DNA from: Comamonas testosteroni TK102
GTDB taxonomy: Bacteria; Pseudomonadota; Gammaproteobacteria; Burkholderiales; Burkholderiaceae_C
Reading direction: 5' to 3'
Length of the DNA stretch: 64,000 bases
Assembly: GCF_000739375.1 (NCBI RefSeq)
Contig: NZ_CP006704.1
Span: forward strand, 5,208,001-5,272,000
The first letter of the stretch is position 1. Each line of letters opens with the position of its first letter. Shown here one piece after another: positions 28,078-37,481 of the stretch. Under the pieces are notes generated by a model that saw nothing but the letters and a program-made list of their open reading frames with translations, did no database searches and was not told the origin of the DNA. The translations under genes were made by a program, and so were the position numbers.

Positions 28078-29805
28078 CTAATCCCGCCTTGGAAGTACCT
28101 GGGCGTGCTCCTGAATGCCCACGACATTGAAGAACACCGCCAGCAGCTGATGCAGCTGGCTGAACTGCAGCACATGACCCAGCTCCTGCATCTGAGCCGA
28201 CCAGTTCAGCACCGAGCCGGCTGCCGCAAAGTCCATGCGCACCAGACGCATACAGTCAATCGCGATGGCTTCGCCAAGCTTGGCCTTCTCCTGCACTTCG
28301 GCCAGCCAGGGCAAGGCGTCGCCGTCGATCACGCCCTGCAGCGCAAAACGTGGCTTGTGCTCTTTCCACAGCATGCCGGGCTGAAGCGTATCCGGCCCCA
28401 GAAGCCGGCTGTCCTGCGGGCGCTGGTTCTGCGCCTGCCCTTCATTCGCATACGCGCACAGCGGATCTTCCCATGAGGGGGGCGACAACTCGTAGGTCAC
28501 GCAGTAGTCAAGCGCCGTCAGCTCAAATTCGTCCTGCAGATGCATCAGACGCTGCATGGCCAGACGCAAATACCACCAGTCCTGATCGACAGAGCGGTCA
28601 CCGGACGGGGTGTGCTTGCTGAGCACCGCCAGCAATCTCTCGTGACCGGCAAAAACCAGAGATCCTTTTTCGCCAGCCCAGCGCTGCGCCGCATCCAGCA
28701 GCGGTTTCTGGACGCCGGAGCCAAAGCCTTCCAGAGCGCTCCAGTCCATGACTGCACCGCCGACGCTGCGCGCCTTGTTGGCCAGCAAGGCCTTGAAGCC
28801 GGATTCATCCAGCTGCACCGGCGCCTGCCAGCGCAGGCCTGTCGACGCTGCAGCGGCATCCGACGGGGTTTCGCTGAGTCGGCCTGCCTGCTGCGGCATC
28901 ACAAACCACTGCGGGGCCGAGCGCCCGAAGCGCGCCACAAAGTCCATGGCCGCGTCTTCGAAACGGGCCTGCATGCCAGCCGCACGGTACATATCCAGCA
29001 AGGCCAGCCAGACCTGCAACTGCGCTGGCGTATCCTGGGCGCGCTCGGCAATCAAGGCCTTGAGACAGGCCTCTGCCGCAGCGTTATCACCGCTGGCAAA
29101 CACAATCGCGGCATCCTCCAGCGCGGCGTCGTGCTCGAAGCGCGCAAAGGATGGCGGCACCATATTGATATCGGTCGGGGCTGAAACTTCGGTCGTCGCA
29201 AACCCCGGGGAAAAATCCGTCTCGCCACGCAGGCCAGGCATGCCCACCGGATGGCCCTGCCCGCCCGACGGCGGCAGCTTGATGTCGCTGGGCAACACAT
29301 CCTGCAGCAAAGGCAGGGTGCTGATCGAAGGCGGCTGGGTTTTGAACACCGAAGGCATGGTGTTCCCCTCCTCGGGCAGCTGCAACGGCATGGTCGCGGC
29401 ATCGGCGGCCTGCTTGCCGCGCCACCATTGCTGGGCCATCTGCGCTTCGATCTCGTCGATCTTCTTGATGGTCTCCGCGCGCTCGCCGGGGACGGAGCTT
29501 TGGGCGGTATGCAAAAAAGAGGACGCCGCCAGCGGTGTGGGCGTATCGAGGGGAGCCCTGGCGCTCAGCGCCGCCTTGGACAACTGGGCCTGACGCAGCT
29601 TGCGCAGCTGCTCAAACTCGCGCTTGCGCACAAAGTCGTTCTGGCGCTTGCGCTCCAGCATTTCCTTGAGCGCCTGCTTGCTGTACTGGCTTTCCTCGCT
29701 GTCCTGGTTGAGATTCTCCAAATCGGACCAGTTCACGGTCGGGTGACGCACAAAACGCGCCACCTTGGACAGCAGCCCTCCCGATTTGTTTTCTTCTTTC
29801 ACCAT
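28078..29805 (-). CDS. STAS-domain protein with a long variable N-terminal region
   Basis: 575 residues, function unknown. A basic N-terminal region with coiled-coil character ([36 protein letters not shown] seen in parts, about 42-77) is followed by a Pro/Ser-rich linker and an alpha-helical middle part (about 225-300, [27 protein letters not shown]). That part resembles tetratricopeptide-type helices. The last ~90 residues look like a STAS domain ([19 protein letters not shown], then [17 protein letters not shown]). STAS domains bind partners or phospholipid-transport components rather than catalyse. It lies upstream of hslV in the same direction. I know of no characterised homologue. Confidence 0.65.
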   Translation of the reverse strand: MVKEENKSGGLLSKVARFVRHPTVNWSDLENLNQDSEESQYSKQALKEMLERKRQNDFVRKREFEQLRKLRQAQLSKAALSARAPLDTPTPLAASSFLHTAQSSVPGERAETIKKIDEIEAQMAQQWWRGKQAADAATMPLQLPEEGNTMPSVFKTQPPSISTLPLLQDVLPSDIKLPPSGGQGHPVGMPGLRGETDFSPGFATTEVSAPTDINMVPPSFARFEHDAALEDAAIVFASGDNAAAEACLKALIAERAQDTPAQLQVWLALLDMYRAAGMQARFEDAAMDFVARFGRSAPQWFVMPQQAGRLSETPSDAAAASTGLRWQAPVQLDESGFKALLANKARSVGGAVMDWSALEGFGSGVQKPLLDAAQRWAGEKGSLVFAGHERLLAVLSKHTPSGDRSVDQDWWYLRLAMQRLMHLQDEFELTALDYCVTYELSPPSWEDPLCAYANEGQAQNQRPQDSRLLGPDTLQPGMLWKEHKPRFALQGVIDGDALPWLAEVQEKAKLGEAIAIDCMRLVRMDFAAAGSVLNWSAQMQELGHVLQFSQLHQLLAVFFNVVGIQEHAQVLPRRD

Positions 29806-29851
29806 GGTCCTCTAGTTTGCTGCCTGCTGCCCCACCAACACCTGACGCAGA

Positions 29852-30595
29852 TCAATCGCCGTACATCTTCTGCTTGAGCTCACGGCGCTGCTGGGCTTCC
29901 AGCGACAGTGTAGCCGTGGGACGCGCCAGCAGTCGACCGACGCCGATGGGCTCGCCGGTTTCATCGCAGTAGCCGTAGTCGCCGGCATCAATGCGGGCGA
30001 TGGACTGGTCGATCTTCTTGAGCAGCTTGCGCTCGCGGTCGCGGGTGCGCAGCTCGAGAGCATGCTCTTCCTCGATGGTGGCGCGATCGGCGGGATCGGG
30101 CACCACCACGGTGTCTTCACGCAGGTTTTCTGCGGTTTCACCGGCATTCACATGCATGTCGTTCTTGAGCGCGACCAGCTTGCGACGGAAGTACGCCAGC
30201 TGTGCGTCGTTCATGTAATCGTCATCGGACATGGCCAGCACTTCAGCATCGGTCAGCTCCTCTACCGACTTGGTCTTCCAGGCGTTGGCCAGCTTGGGGT
30301 CTTTCTTGGGCACAGCTTGCTTTGTGTTGGTCATTGCTTTCGTATCTCTCATGGTTGCCGCTGCCTTGGCTGCCGAAGCGGCCACGAGCGGAACATCTGT
30401 TTCAGGCTGCCGCGCAGGAGGCGATGCAGAACGCTTGGATCTGGACGATTTGGAAGAGTTTTCCGTTGCTGCAGGTGCCAGCACCGGGTTGTCCAACGCG
30501 GCGTCCACCAAAGAGGTCTCGACGCTGCGGGTGTGCACAGCCTCTGCCGCAGTCCTGACTGCAGCCTTGGGCGGTTTACTTTTCACAGCGGTCAC
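29852..30595 (-). CDS. dksA: DksA-family RNA polymerase secondary-channel factor lacking the zinc cysteines
   Basis: Binds the RNA polymerase secondary channel and works with ppGpp on stringent promoters. The coiled coil carries the tip DPADRATIEEE. The globular end reads YCDETGEPIGVGRLLARP then TATLSLEAQQRREL. The four zinc cysteines of E. coli DksA are here Cys-x2-Thr-x17-Ser-x2-Ala, so zinc cannot be held in the usual way. The GTG start has AGGAG 7 nt upstream and gives 247 residues, including ~90 that are Ala/Ser/Lys-rich and absent from E. coli DksA. Internal ATGs at 30352 and 30334 would give a normal-length protein. It lies downstream of the COG0523 gene. Confidence 0.9.
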   Translation of the reverse strand: MTAVKSKPPKAAVRTAAEAVHTRSVETSLVDAALDNPVLAPAATENSSKSSRSKRSASPPARQPETDVPLVAASAAKAAATMRDTKAMTNTKQAVPKKDPKLANAWKTKSVEELTDAEVLAMSDDDYMNDAQLAYFRRKLVALKNDMHVNAGETAENLREDTVVVPDPADRATIEEEHALELRTRDRERKLLKKIDQSIARIDAGDYGYCDETGEPIGVGRLLARPTATLSLEAQQRRELKQKMYGD

Positions 30596-30848
30596 GTCCT
30601 GTCTCCTTACAGTACAGAGCCCTTGCCGGGCCGGATTGCTCCAACACCCTCTTTAGGGGCGGCATTGTAGCCACGCAAGTCACCCCTGCCCGTCTCCGTT
30701 GCACATACCCCACAATTTGCAACAAAGCCTGCGCCTGTTTCGAGCAGTTTGCGAGAAATAACAGACAAAAAAACGGCCTGCTTGGCAGGCCGTCAGTGAT
30801 TGTCAGCAACCCGTTAGCTTTCGCCAAAACGGCAGGCAAACTCAGGGT

Positions 30849-31970
30849 TTACACCAGACATTGGTCCAGTCCCTGGCGGAGGATGTCCTGGGGTAGATCG
30901 ATACCGATGAAGACCATTTTGCTTACACGCTTTTCGTCGGCTTCCCACTCCGGGCCCAGATCGCTGCCCATGAGCTGGTGCACGCCCTGGAAGATGACCT
31001 TGCGGCTGGTGCCCTTCATGTCAAGCACGCCCTTGTAGCGCAGCATCTTGGGGCCGTAGATATTGACGATGGCGCCCAGGAAGTCTTCCAGCTTGGCGGG
31101 GTCGAACGCGCGATCGGCGCGGTAGACGAAGCTCTTCACATCATCGTCGTGGTGATGGTGGTGCGGGTGATTGCAGTGTTCGCCATGTTCGTGGTCATGG
31201 TGGTCGTGGCCGCAATGCTCGTCATGCTGGTGTCCATGGTCATGATCGTGCTCGCATTGGCCATGGTCATGGTCGCAGGCACTGTGGTCATGATGATCGT
31301 GCTCGTGACCCTCTTCCTTGAGAAAGTCGGGGTCGATATCCAGCTTGGCGTTCAGGTTGAAGCCACGCAGGTCGAACACTTCGCTCAGGGGCACATCGCC
31401 AAAATGTACGGCGCGAATAGGCGCGCGCGGGTTCATGTGCTTGAGGCGATGGATCAGAGCCTCTTTTTCCGCGTCCGTCACCAGATCGGTCTTGGACAGG
31501 AACATCTGGTCGGCAAAGCCCACCTGGCGGCGCGCTTCCTGACGATCGTCGAGCTGCTGGTTGGAATGCTTGGCATCCACCAGAGTGATGATGGAGTCGA
31601 TCAGATAGGTCTCTGCGATCTCGTCATCCATGAAGAAGGTCTGGGCCACGGGACCGGGATCGGCCAGACCGGTGGTCTCGATCACGATGCGGTCGAAGTC
31701 CACCTGTCCCTTGCGGCGCTTGGCGGCCAGCAGTTGCAAGGCCTCGCGCAGATCTTCACGGATGGTGCAGCAGATGCAGCCGTTGCTCATCTGCAGAATC
31801 TGTTCTTTCGACTCGGTCTTGAGAATATCGGTGTCGATGTTCTCCTCACCGAATTCGTTCTCGATCACGGCAATCTTCATGCCGTGGGATTCGTGCAGCA
31901 CGCGCTTGAGCAGCGTGGTCTTGCCCGAGCCCAGAAAGCCCGTGAGGATGGTGACTGGAATGAGAGCCAT
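30849..31970 (-). CDS. COG0523 (CobW/ZNG1-type) metal-chaperone GTPase with His-rich loop
   Basis: G3E-family P-loop GTPase. It has 373 residues. Walker A is GFLGSGKTTLLKRVL, the metal motif is NGCICC (CxCC), Walker B-side is IVIETTGLADPGPV, and the guanine motif is SKTDL. Between about 228 and 280 is a stretch dominated by His, Asp and Glu, then the C-terminal CobW domain. Such loops bind zinc or nickel. This architecture fits zinc-allocation chaperones better than cobalamin enzymes, and no cob genes are near. The ATG at 31970 is chosen over an upstream one at 32024 because it directly precedes the conserved IPVTILTGF. Confidence 0.88.
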   Translation of the reverse strand: MALIPVTILTGFLGSGKTTLLKRVLHESHGMKIAVIENEFGEENIDTDILKTESKEQILQMSNGCICCTIREDLREALQLLAAKRRKGQVDFDRIVIETTGLADPGPVAQTFFMDDEIAETYLIDSIITLVDAKHSNQQLDDRQEARRQVGFADQMFLSKTDLVTDAEKEALIHRLKHMNPRAPIRAVHFGDVPLSEVFDLRGFNLNAKLDIDPDFLKEEGHEHDHHDHSACDHDHGQCEHDHDHGHQHDEHCGHDHHDHEHGEHCNHPHHHHHDDDVKSFVYRADRAFDPAKLEDFLGAIVNIYGPKMLRYKGVLDMKGTSRKVIFQGVHQLMGSDLGPEWEADEKRVSKMVFIGIDLPQDILRQGLDQCLV

Positions 31971-32117
31971 GCGTTGAAACCTCTTGCTGCGGCCAGCCGC
32001 CACATGCGGCTGTCCAAAAAACACCTGGGCGGCGCATCCCTATGCGCGCTCCGGTGATAACAGCTGGGGAGTGTAGCGGCGCTTTCAAGCGCGCACGGTC
32101 AGCAGGGGCGGCATATA

Positions 32118-32134
32118 TTTCATTAAAAATGAAA
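32118..32134. promoter_or_regulatory. AT-rich inverted repeat between xerC and the COG0523 gene
   Basis: TTTCAT-N5-ATGAAA, perfect 6-bp arms, in the 212 bp between the xerC stop and the COG0523 start. It could be an operator or a weak terminator for xerC. It does not match a Zur-type GTTATAATATAAC site. Confidence 0.3.
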
Positions 32135-32182
32135 CTCAAACGCTTCCCCAATAACCGCTTCAAGCTATCAAAAAATGACTTC

Positions 32183-33241
32183 TCAATCCTTCTCCTTGTC
32201 CTCGGGCTTGCGTCGCGCCCCGGGCTTCTCGGCTGCGCTGCTGCGCTGGGCACGCGGGTGGGCTTTTTCATAGGCCTGGGCCAGGTGCTGAAAATCCAGG
32301 CGCGTGTAGATCTGCGTGGTGGCGATGCTGGCATGCCCGAGCAACTCCTGCACGGCACGCAGATCGCCACTGGACTGCAGCATATGACTGGCAAAGGAGT
32401 GACGCAGCACATGCGGATGTACGCCCGAGGCCAGCCCCGCCCGCTGGCCGCGCTGCTTGAGCCGTGACCAGACCGAATGGCCGCCGAGCCGTTCGCCGCG
32501 ACGACCGATAAACAAGGCCGTCTCATCCTGCGCCTTGAACTGTGCCGCCCCCGTCAGCGCGCTGCTGCGCAGCGCCAGCCAGCGCTGCAAGGCCTCGATC
32601 GCCATGCGCCCCACGGGCACGATGCGGCGCTTGCTGCCCTTGCCCTGCACATGGGCGTCGCCCGCCTCCAGGTCGATCCAGCCTCTGCCTTGCTGCAGGC
32701 TTTGCTGGTCCGGCCGCAGGTCCAGCCCCACCAGCTCGGCCACACGCAGCCCGCAGCTGTAGAGCAGCTCGGTCATGGCAACGTCGCGCGCCTCTATCCA
32801 CGGGTCTGCATCGGGGATCTGAAAGCTGGCCAGTTGCACGGCGTCGTCCACGGCCAGCGCCTTGGGCAGTGGCTTGGCAGCCTTGGGGCCGCGCACCCCC
32901 TCCACGGGATTGAACGGCACCAGCTCCCGCTGGGCCGCCCAGCGGAAAAAGCTGCGCCAGCCCGAAAGAATCAGTGCGATGCCGCGTGCGCTGCGGCCGG
33001 CACTGTGCATTTGTGCAGCAAAGCGGCGGATATGCGCCGGCTGCAGCGTCAAGAGCTCCTGGTCTGCGGCCTGCGCCAAGCTCTGCAGCTTGATCAGGTC
33101 CAGGGCATACAGCGTATGCGTGCGGTCGGCCAGACGCTTTTGCACCCGCACATGCTCCAGATAGCTGTGGACAACTTCCGGCAGCTGCGCGTACTGCTCC
33201 TCAAAAGAGAGCTGCTCGCGCTCTGGCATCAATGTCTGCAA
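32183..33241 (-). CDS. xerC: Tyrosine recombinase XerC
   Basis: Resolves chromosome dimers at dif together with XerD. It has 352 residues. The N-terminal SAM-like core-binding domain is about 20-115. The catalytic set is complete: Arg in SCGLRVAELVG, Lys in GKGSKRRIVPVG, His-x-x-Arg in HVLRHSFASHML, His in LLGHASIATTQIYTR and the nucleophile Tyr in the same motif. The Lys/Arg/Glu-rich tail of about 25 residues is longer than in E. coli. It belongs to the conserved order dapF-DUF484-xerC, so the Xer role is favoured over a mobile integrase. Confidence 0.95.
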   Translation of the reverse strand: MQTLMPEREQLSFEEQYAQLPEVVHSYLEHVRVQKRLADRTHTLYALDLIKLQSLAQAADQELLTLQPAHIRRFAAQMHSAGRSARGIALILSGWRSFFRWAAQRELVPFNPVEGVRGPKAAKPLPKALAVDDAVQLASFQIPDADPWIEARDVAMTELLYSCGLRVAELVGLDLRPDQQSLQQGRGWIDLEAGDAHVQGKGSKRRIVPVGRMAIEALQRWLALRSSALTGAAQFKAQDETALFIGRRGERLGGHSVWSRLKQRGQRAGLASGVHPHVLRHSFASHMLQSSGDLRAVQELLGHASIATTQIYTRLDFQHLAQAYEKAHPRAQRSSAAEKPGARRKPEDKEKD

Positions 33242-33253
33242 CCTTTTGCTGCG

Positions 33254-33967
33254 TCAGCCGTGCGCCAGCGTCAGCGTCGGAGCACGCATGCGCGAGAGCG
33301 AGGCACTGGCCAGCTCGGAGATGCGCGAGAGAAACTCCAGCCCCATGGTGGCATCGAAGCGCAGCGGGTCGGGCGAGCCCAGCACCAGCATGCCGAAGGC
33401 ATTGGAGGTGCTGTCCATGGCGCCGTCATGCAGGGTCAGCAGCGCCACCGACTGCACCGCATTCGGATTGGGCAGCCAGGTCACGGGCTCGAAGCCCATA
33501 TTGGGACCGCAAAACGGCATCGTGAGCGACGAGGCAAAGGCCTTGGCATCATCGCTCACTCCCATCGTGTAGACGGTGCCGCTGTGAGCGCCCGCCACAT
33601 TCCACAGACGCAGCGCGACCTGTGGCACATCAAAGGTGTGCTGCAGGCTGGCGGTGAGCGCATGGGGCAGCTCGCGCAGGTCCTGCACCTTGACCAGGGC
33701 ATGGGTCCACTGGTGAATCTTGTTGGCGATGGAGGCGTTTTCGCTGCCATGGCGCACCATGTCCATGATGCGATGCTCCAGACCCTTGATCTTTTCGCGC
33801 AGCATCTCTGCCTGACGCTCCTGCAGGCTGACGGCACGCGGGCCGTGGCCGCTGATCAAGCGCACGCTCGTCAACATTTCGGCATGGCGCTCGAAGAAGT
33901 CGGGATTTTCCTGAAGATAGTCGGCAATCGACTCTTCAGTCATGGCGGTGTCGGTCAAGCTGTTCAT
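33254..33967 (-). CDS. DUF484 family protein (GAF-like)
   Basis: 237 residues. The N-terminus [23 protein letters not shown] is the DUF484 hallmark. A coiled coil ([21 protein letters not shown]) and a GAF-like domain follow. It overlaps dapF by 4 bp and precedes xerC by 12 bp, as E. coli yigA does between dapF and xerC. Its biochemical role is not known. Confidence 0.9.
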   Translation of the reverse strand: MNSLTDTAMTEESIADYLQENPDFFERHAEMLTSVRLISGHGPRAVSLQERQAEMLREKIKGLEHRIMDMVRHGSENASIANKIHQWTHALVKVQDLRELPHALTASLQHTFDVPQVALRLWNVAGAHSGTVYTMGVSDDAKAFASSLTMPFCGPNMGFEPVTWLPNPNAVQSVALLTLHDGAMDSTSNAFGMLVLGSPDPLRFDATMGLEFLSRISELASASLSRMRAPTLTLAHG

Positions 33968-34842
33968 AAGGTATCAGGTATGTCGATCTGGCCTTCAAAA
34001 ACAAATTCGGCTGGGCCTGTCATGCGCACGCGATCCTGCGCTGCGCCGGCCCATTCAATGGTCAGCAGACCGCCTCGGGTATGCACATCCACGCGCTGGT
34101 CCAGCAGACCCCAGCCAATGCCTGCCACCACAGCGGCGCAGGCCCCTGTGCCGCAGGCCAGGGTCTCGCCGGCACCGCGTTCATAGACGCGCAAATTGAC
34201 TTCGCCGCGGTTGACGATCTGCATGAAGCCCGCGTTCACGCGCTGAGGGAAACGGACATGGCTCTCGATCAGCGGTCCGTGGACCTCCACCGCAGCGGCA
34301 TTCACGTCGTCCACCAGTTGCACCGCGTGCGGGTTGCCCATGGAAACAGGCGCTATCCAGACTGTAGCTGGCTGGACAGGCGTATCAAGCGTGAGCGGCC
34401 ATTTTTGCGCTGAACCCAAAGTTTCGGCCTGCAGACCCTCGGTCGAGAAAGGCACCTTGACCGGGTCCAGCTGGGGCGCACCCATATCGACCGTGACGCG
34501 GCCATTGGCATGAATTTCTGGAGCGATGACGCCTGAGAGCGTCTGCACGCGGATCACGCTCTTGTCGGTCAGGCCCCTGTCATGCACATAGCGCGCAAAG
34601 CAGCGCGCGCCGTTACCGCATTGCTCGACCTCTCCCCCATCGGCGTTGTGGATGACATATTCAAAGTCCACGCCCTCCGAGGGCGCCGGGCGCACGGTCA
34701 GGATCTGGTCGGCGCCTACGCCAAAGTGACGGTTGGCCAGGTAGCGGTACTGGGCGGCACTCAGGCCCAGACGAGCCTGGGTCTCGTCGAGCACGACAAA
34801 GTCGTTGCCTGCGCCTTGCATCTTGGTAAAGCGAATCTGCAT
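33964..34842 (-). CDS. dapF: Diaminopimelate epimerase
   Basis: Converts LL- to meso-diaminopimelate for lysine and for MurE. It has 292 residues from [19 protein letters not shown]. The two catalytic Cys are in [13 protein letters not shown] and [14 protein letters not shown]. An ATG four codons upstream (34854) is possible, but the family normally starts close to the first strand. It overlaps DUF484 by 4 bp. The pathway link to murE in the dcw cluster is direct. Confidence 0.96.
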   Translation of the reverse strand: MQIRFTKMQGAGNDFVVLDETQARLGLSAAQYRYLANRHFGVGADQILTVRPAPSEGVDFEYVIHNADGGEVEQCGNGARCFARYVHDRGLTDKSVIRVQTLSGVIAPEIHANGRVTVDMGAPQLDPVKVPFSTEGLQAETLGSAQKWPLTLDTPVQPATVWIAPVSMGNPHAVQLVDDVNAAAVEVHGPLIESHVRFPQRVNAGFMQIVNRGEVNLRVYERGAGETLACGTGACAAVVAGIGWGLLDQRVDVHTRGGLLTIEWAGAAQDRVRMTGPAEFVFEGQIDIPDTL

Positions 34843-34892
34843 GATGCCGCACATTATCGCGCCGGGCGCAGGATCTGCGCCATGCCACGAGA

Positions 34893-35453
34893 TCAGCGGT
34901 ACAGCTTTTGCAACAACTCCATGAGCTGCGCCTGCTCGGTCGCACTCAGATGCGCGATGGAGCGGGCCTCGCTGCTCTTGAGTTCGGGCTCGGCGGTGTC
35001 CACCAGTTCGCCCCCTGCGGCGGTCAGATACAGCCCTGTGGCACGCCCGTCACGCGGATGCGGACGCCGCTCCAGAAAACCGCGTTTGCCCAGCACATCG
35101 ATCATGCCCACCATATTGGGCGGCAGCACGGCCAGTTGCTGGCAGAGCTGGCGCGAGGTGATGCCCGGATTGCTGCCCACCAGCGACAGCACGGAGAACT
35201 CGACGATCTTGAGGTCAAAACGCTCCATGCAGCGCATGAAGACCCCCACCAGCGACAGCGAGGCACGCCTGGCGTTGTAGCCCAGCAGCGACTCCAGAAA
35301 GCTGGCGTCGACCCGATCGACCGCAAAGACCTCGACAGCGCCGCTGGACTCGTTCTCCGGGACCGAACCCGCCGCCTCGGCCTCTCTGGAGCGAGAACTA
35401 CGCGCAGGGCGCACAGGTTTGGAGTCTGATTCGGCGGTCTTGTGAGCGAGCAT
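34893..35453 (-). CDS. MarR-family transcriptional regulator
   Basis: 186 residues from the ATG at 35453 (a TTG at 35477 is an alternative; neither has a good ribosome site). The winged-helix core is [55 protein letters not shown], quoted here only as a location (about 90-145), with the wing arginines of RRPHPRDGR. It lies at the end of the CoA-dependent catabolic cluster on the same strand. Related regulators of hydroxycinnamate genes release DNA on binding the acyl-CoA. A palindrome in the promoter of the cluster (43343-43357) is a plausible target. Confidence 0.88.
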   Translation of the reverse strand: MLAHKTAESDSKPVRPARSSRSREAEAAGSVPENESSGAVEVFAVDRVDASFLESLLGYNARRASLSLVGVFMRCMERFDLKIVEFSVLSLVGSNPGITSRQLCQQLAVLPPNMVGMIDVLGKRGFLERRPHPRDGRATGLYLTAAGGELVDTAEPELKSSEARSIAHLSATEQAQLMELLQKLYR

Positions 35454-35549
35454 TGGGGATGTCAACTTCGATGGCAAAAGAGCAATCCGGGAGCGCGATG
35501 AGAAGACTGCAATTGTGCCGGTCTTGCCTGCATCTTGCAGCCTTTTTGG

Positions 35550-37313
35550 TCAGTGAGCAGGGCTGAACAGCTGGTTGCCGTGTACGACGGAAGCCTGCGC
35601 CCACTGCGCCTTCATCAGACCCAGACGCCAGTCCATCTCGGGCAGAATGCGCTGCTGCACCTGCTTGCATGGACCTTGCCAGCGCTCGCCGTCGCCACCC
35701 TCGGTGGCCGCGATACGTGCCCAGGACCAGCCCAGCAACACCACGGCCACACTGCGCAGATAGTCATCGGCCACGCGCCAGGCCAGGGTGTCATCCTCCT
35801 TGCAAGCCTGCGCCAGCACCGTGGTGAAGTAGCGCAGTTGGGCCAGGCAGCGCAGCACCTCTGCATCCAGCGCCCGGCCTGCATCCAGGCTTTTGCGCAG
35901 GCCCAGCAGCCATTGCCCCATGGCCTGGCCGCCATCGGGCAAGACCTTGCGCACCAGCAGGTCGATGGCCTGAATCTCGTTGGTGCCCTCGTAAATCATG
36001 GCCACGCGCGAATCGCGCACGATCTGCTCTATGCCCCACTCGCGGATGTAGCCGTGACCGCCAAATACCTGCAGACAGGCGCTGGCCCCCTCGAAAGCCT
36101 GCTGGGTCCAGGCGGACTTGAGTATGGGCGTGATCAGGCTGCACCACTGCTGGGCCTGCTCGCGCTCACGGGCGCTTTCGGCATGTCGCGCCACATCGAG
36201 ATAGATACCGGTCTGGTAGGCCAGCACGCGCCCGCCATCCACCCAGGCACGCTGCAGATCGAGCGTACGGCGAATGGCCGGGTGCTCGATGATCAAATCT
36301 GCTGCATCGCCAGCACCACGCGAGGCAGGCACCGCCCCTGGAGCACGCATCTGGCGGCGCTCCAGAGCATAGGCATGAGCCTTCTGCCATGCTGCATCCA
36401 GCAGACCCATGCCCTGCAGTGCCACATGCAGACGCGCGGCATTCATCATGACGAACATGGCGTTCAGACCCGCGCCGGGCTGACCGATCAGCCACCCCTG
36501 AGCCGCCTCAAAACGCATCACGCAGGTGGGGCTGCCATGCAGGCCCATCTTCTCCTCGATACGCTCGCAGACCACGCCGTTGCGCTCGCCACCCGGCAGC
36601 AGCTTGGGCACGAGAAACAGCGACAGGCCCCTGGGCCCTGCCGGAGCTCCGGGCAGACGCGCCAGCACCAGGTGCACGATATTCGCGCTCAGGTCATGCT
36701 CACCGCCGGAAATGAAAATCTTGCTGCCACTGATCTCGAAGCGCTCGCCCAGTTCGGACGCGCCAGCCGGCACAGCCTGGGTGCGAACCTGTCCCAGATC
36801 GCTGCCCGCATGGGCCTCCGTCAGGCACATGGTTGCCAGCCATTCGCCGCTGGCCACATTGGGCAGATAGGCACTCTTCAAGGCCTCGCTGCCATGGTGC
36901 TTGAGACACTCATAAGCGCCATGCAGCAAGCCCGGAGCCATGGTCCAGCCATGGTTGGCGGCACTCAGCCATTCATAGAGCACACCTTCCAGCACCCAGG
37001 GCAGCCCCTGACCACCGTCCTCCTCGGCACAGGCCAGCGCAGGCCAGCCCGCCTGCCAGAAGTCCTGATAGGCCGCCGCAAAACCGGGTGGCGTAGCGAC
37101 TTGACCGCCCTCAAACCTGGCTCCGGTCTCGTCGCCAGAACGTGACAGCGGAGCCACCACCTCGCCCACCCATTTGCCGGACTCCTCCAGCACTTGCTGC
37201 ATCAGCCCCCGGTCCGTTGCCGCATGCGCCGGCAGGCGCTGCAACTGCTCATCGGCCCTGAGCACATCAAATAGAAGAAACGCGTTATCGGCAATGGCAG
37301 GCAAATAAGACAT
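35550..37313 (-). CDS. Acyl-CoA dehydrogenase, long (DmdC/AidB-like) type
   Basis: Flavoprotein that introduces a 2,3-double bond into acyl-CoA. It has 587 residues, longer than the ~380 of classic enzymes because of a C-terminal helical extension. Motifs are MCLTEAHAGSDLGQV for FAD binding, EEKMGLHGSPTCVM, VFGGHGYIREWGIEQIVRDSRVAMIYEGTNEIQAIDL (as adjacent blocks; the Glu of YEGTNEIQ is the usual base region), and a late PEMDWRLGLMKAQW. The ATG at 37313 (MSYLPAIADNAF) matches the family start. It is probably a member of the operon that starts at the crotonase gene. The substrate is likely a phenylpropanoyl or short-chain acyl-CoA (inference). Confidence 0.9.
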   Translation of the reverse strand: MSYLPAIADNAFLLFDVLRADEQLQRLPAHAATDRGLMQQVLEESGKWVGEVVAPLSRSGDETGARFEGGQVATPPGFAAAYQDFWQAGWPALACAEEDGGQGLPWVLEGVLYEWLSAANHGWTMAPGLLHGAYECLKHHGSEALKSAYLPNVASGEWLATMCLTEAHAGSDLGQVRTQAVPAGASELGERFEISGSKIFISGGEHDLSANIVHLVLARLPGAPAGPRGLSLFLVPKLLPGGERNGVVCERIEEKMGLHGSPTCVMRFEAAQGWLIGQPGAGLNAMFVMMNAARLHVALQGMGLLDAAWQKAHAYALERRQMRAPGAVPASRGAGDAADLIIEHPAIRRTLDLQRAWVDGGRVLAYQTGIYLDVARHAESAREREQAQQWCSLITPILKSAWTQQAFEGASACLQVFGGHGYIREWGIEQIVRDSRVAMIYEGTNEIQAIDLLVRKVLPDGGQAMGQWLLGLRKSLDAGRALDAEVLRCLAQLRYFTTVLAQACKEDDTLAWRVADDYLRSVAVVLLGWSWARIAATEGGDGERWQGPCKQVQQRILPEMDWRLGLMKAQWAQASVVHGNQLFSPAH

Positions 37314-37390
37314 ACAAAACCGGCTGCCAAGCAGCAAATAAAAATCTCTAGAGGCTGCCCCATTCATGCCGGAGCGCGGCCCAAGCCAGG

Positions 37391-37480
37391 GATGCCAAGC
37401 AAGGGCCGCCCCGCAGCGAGGGCATCGTCCCCCTCCCGTGCAGCGAGAGAGGGGGAAGCCGCAAAGCGGCTCAGGGGGTG
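37391..37480 (-). repeat. GC-rich 3'-end repeat, copy after the first Bug gene
   Basis: On the minus strand it starts just after the stop codon: CCCCCTGAGCCGCTTTGCGGC, then TTCCCCCTCTCTCGC, GGGAGGGGGACGATGCCCTCG, and ends GCTGCGGGGCGGCCCTTGC (blocks quoted separately). GCCGC-TTT-GCGGC forms a stem, and CCCCCTC can pair with GAGGGGG. It is the best-preserved copy in the window together with that at 39692-39765. Confidence 0.65.
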
Positions 37481-37481
37481 A

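Noticed and set aside
32118..32134. Zur box for the COG0523 gene
   Set aside because: The inverted repeat TTTCAT-N5-ATGAAA lacks the GTTAT/ATAAC half-sites of Zur operators.
32183..33241. XerC read as an integrase marking a genomic island
   Set aside because: It is in the conserved dapF-DUF484-xerC order and no attachment site, tRNA or phage gene is near.
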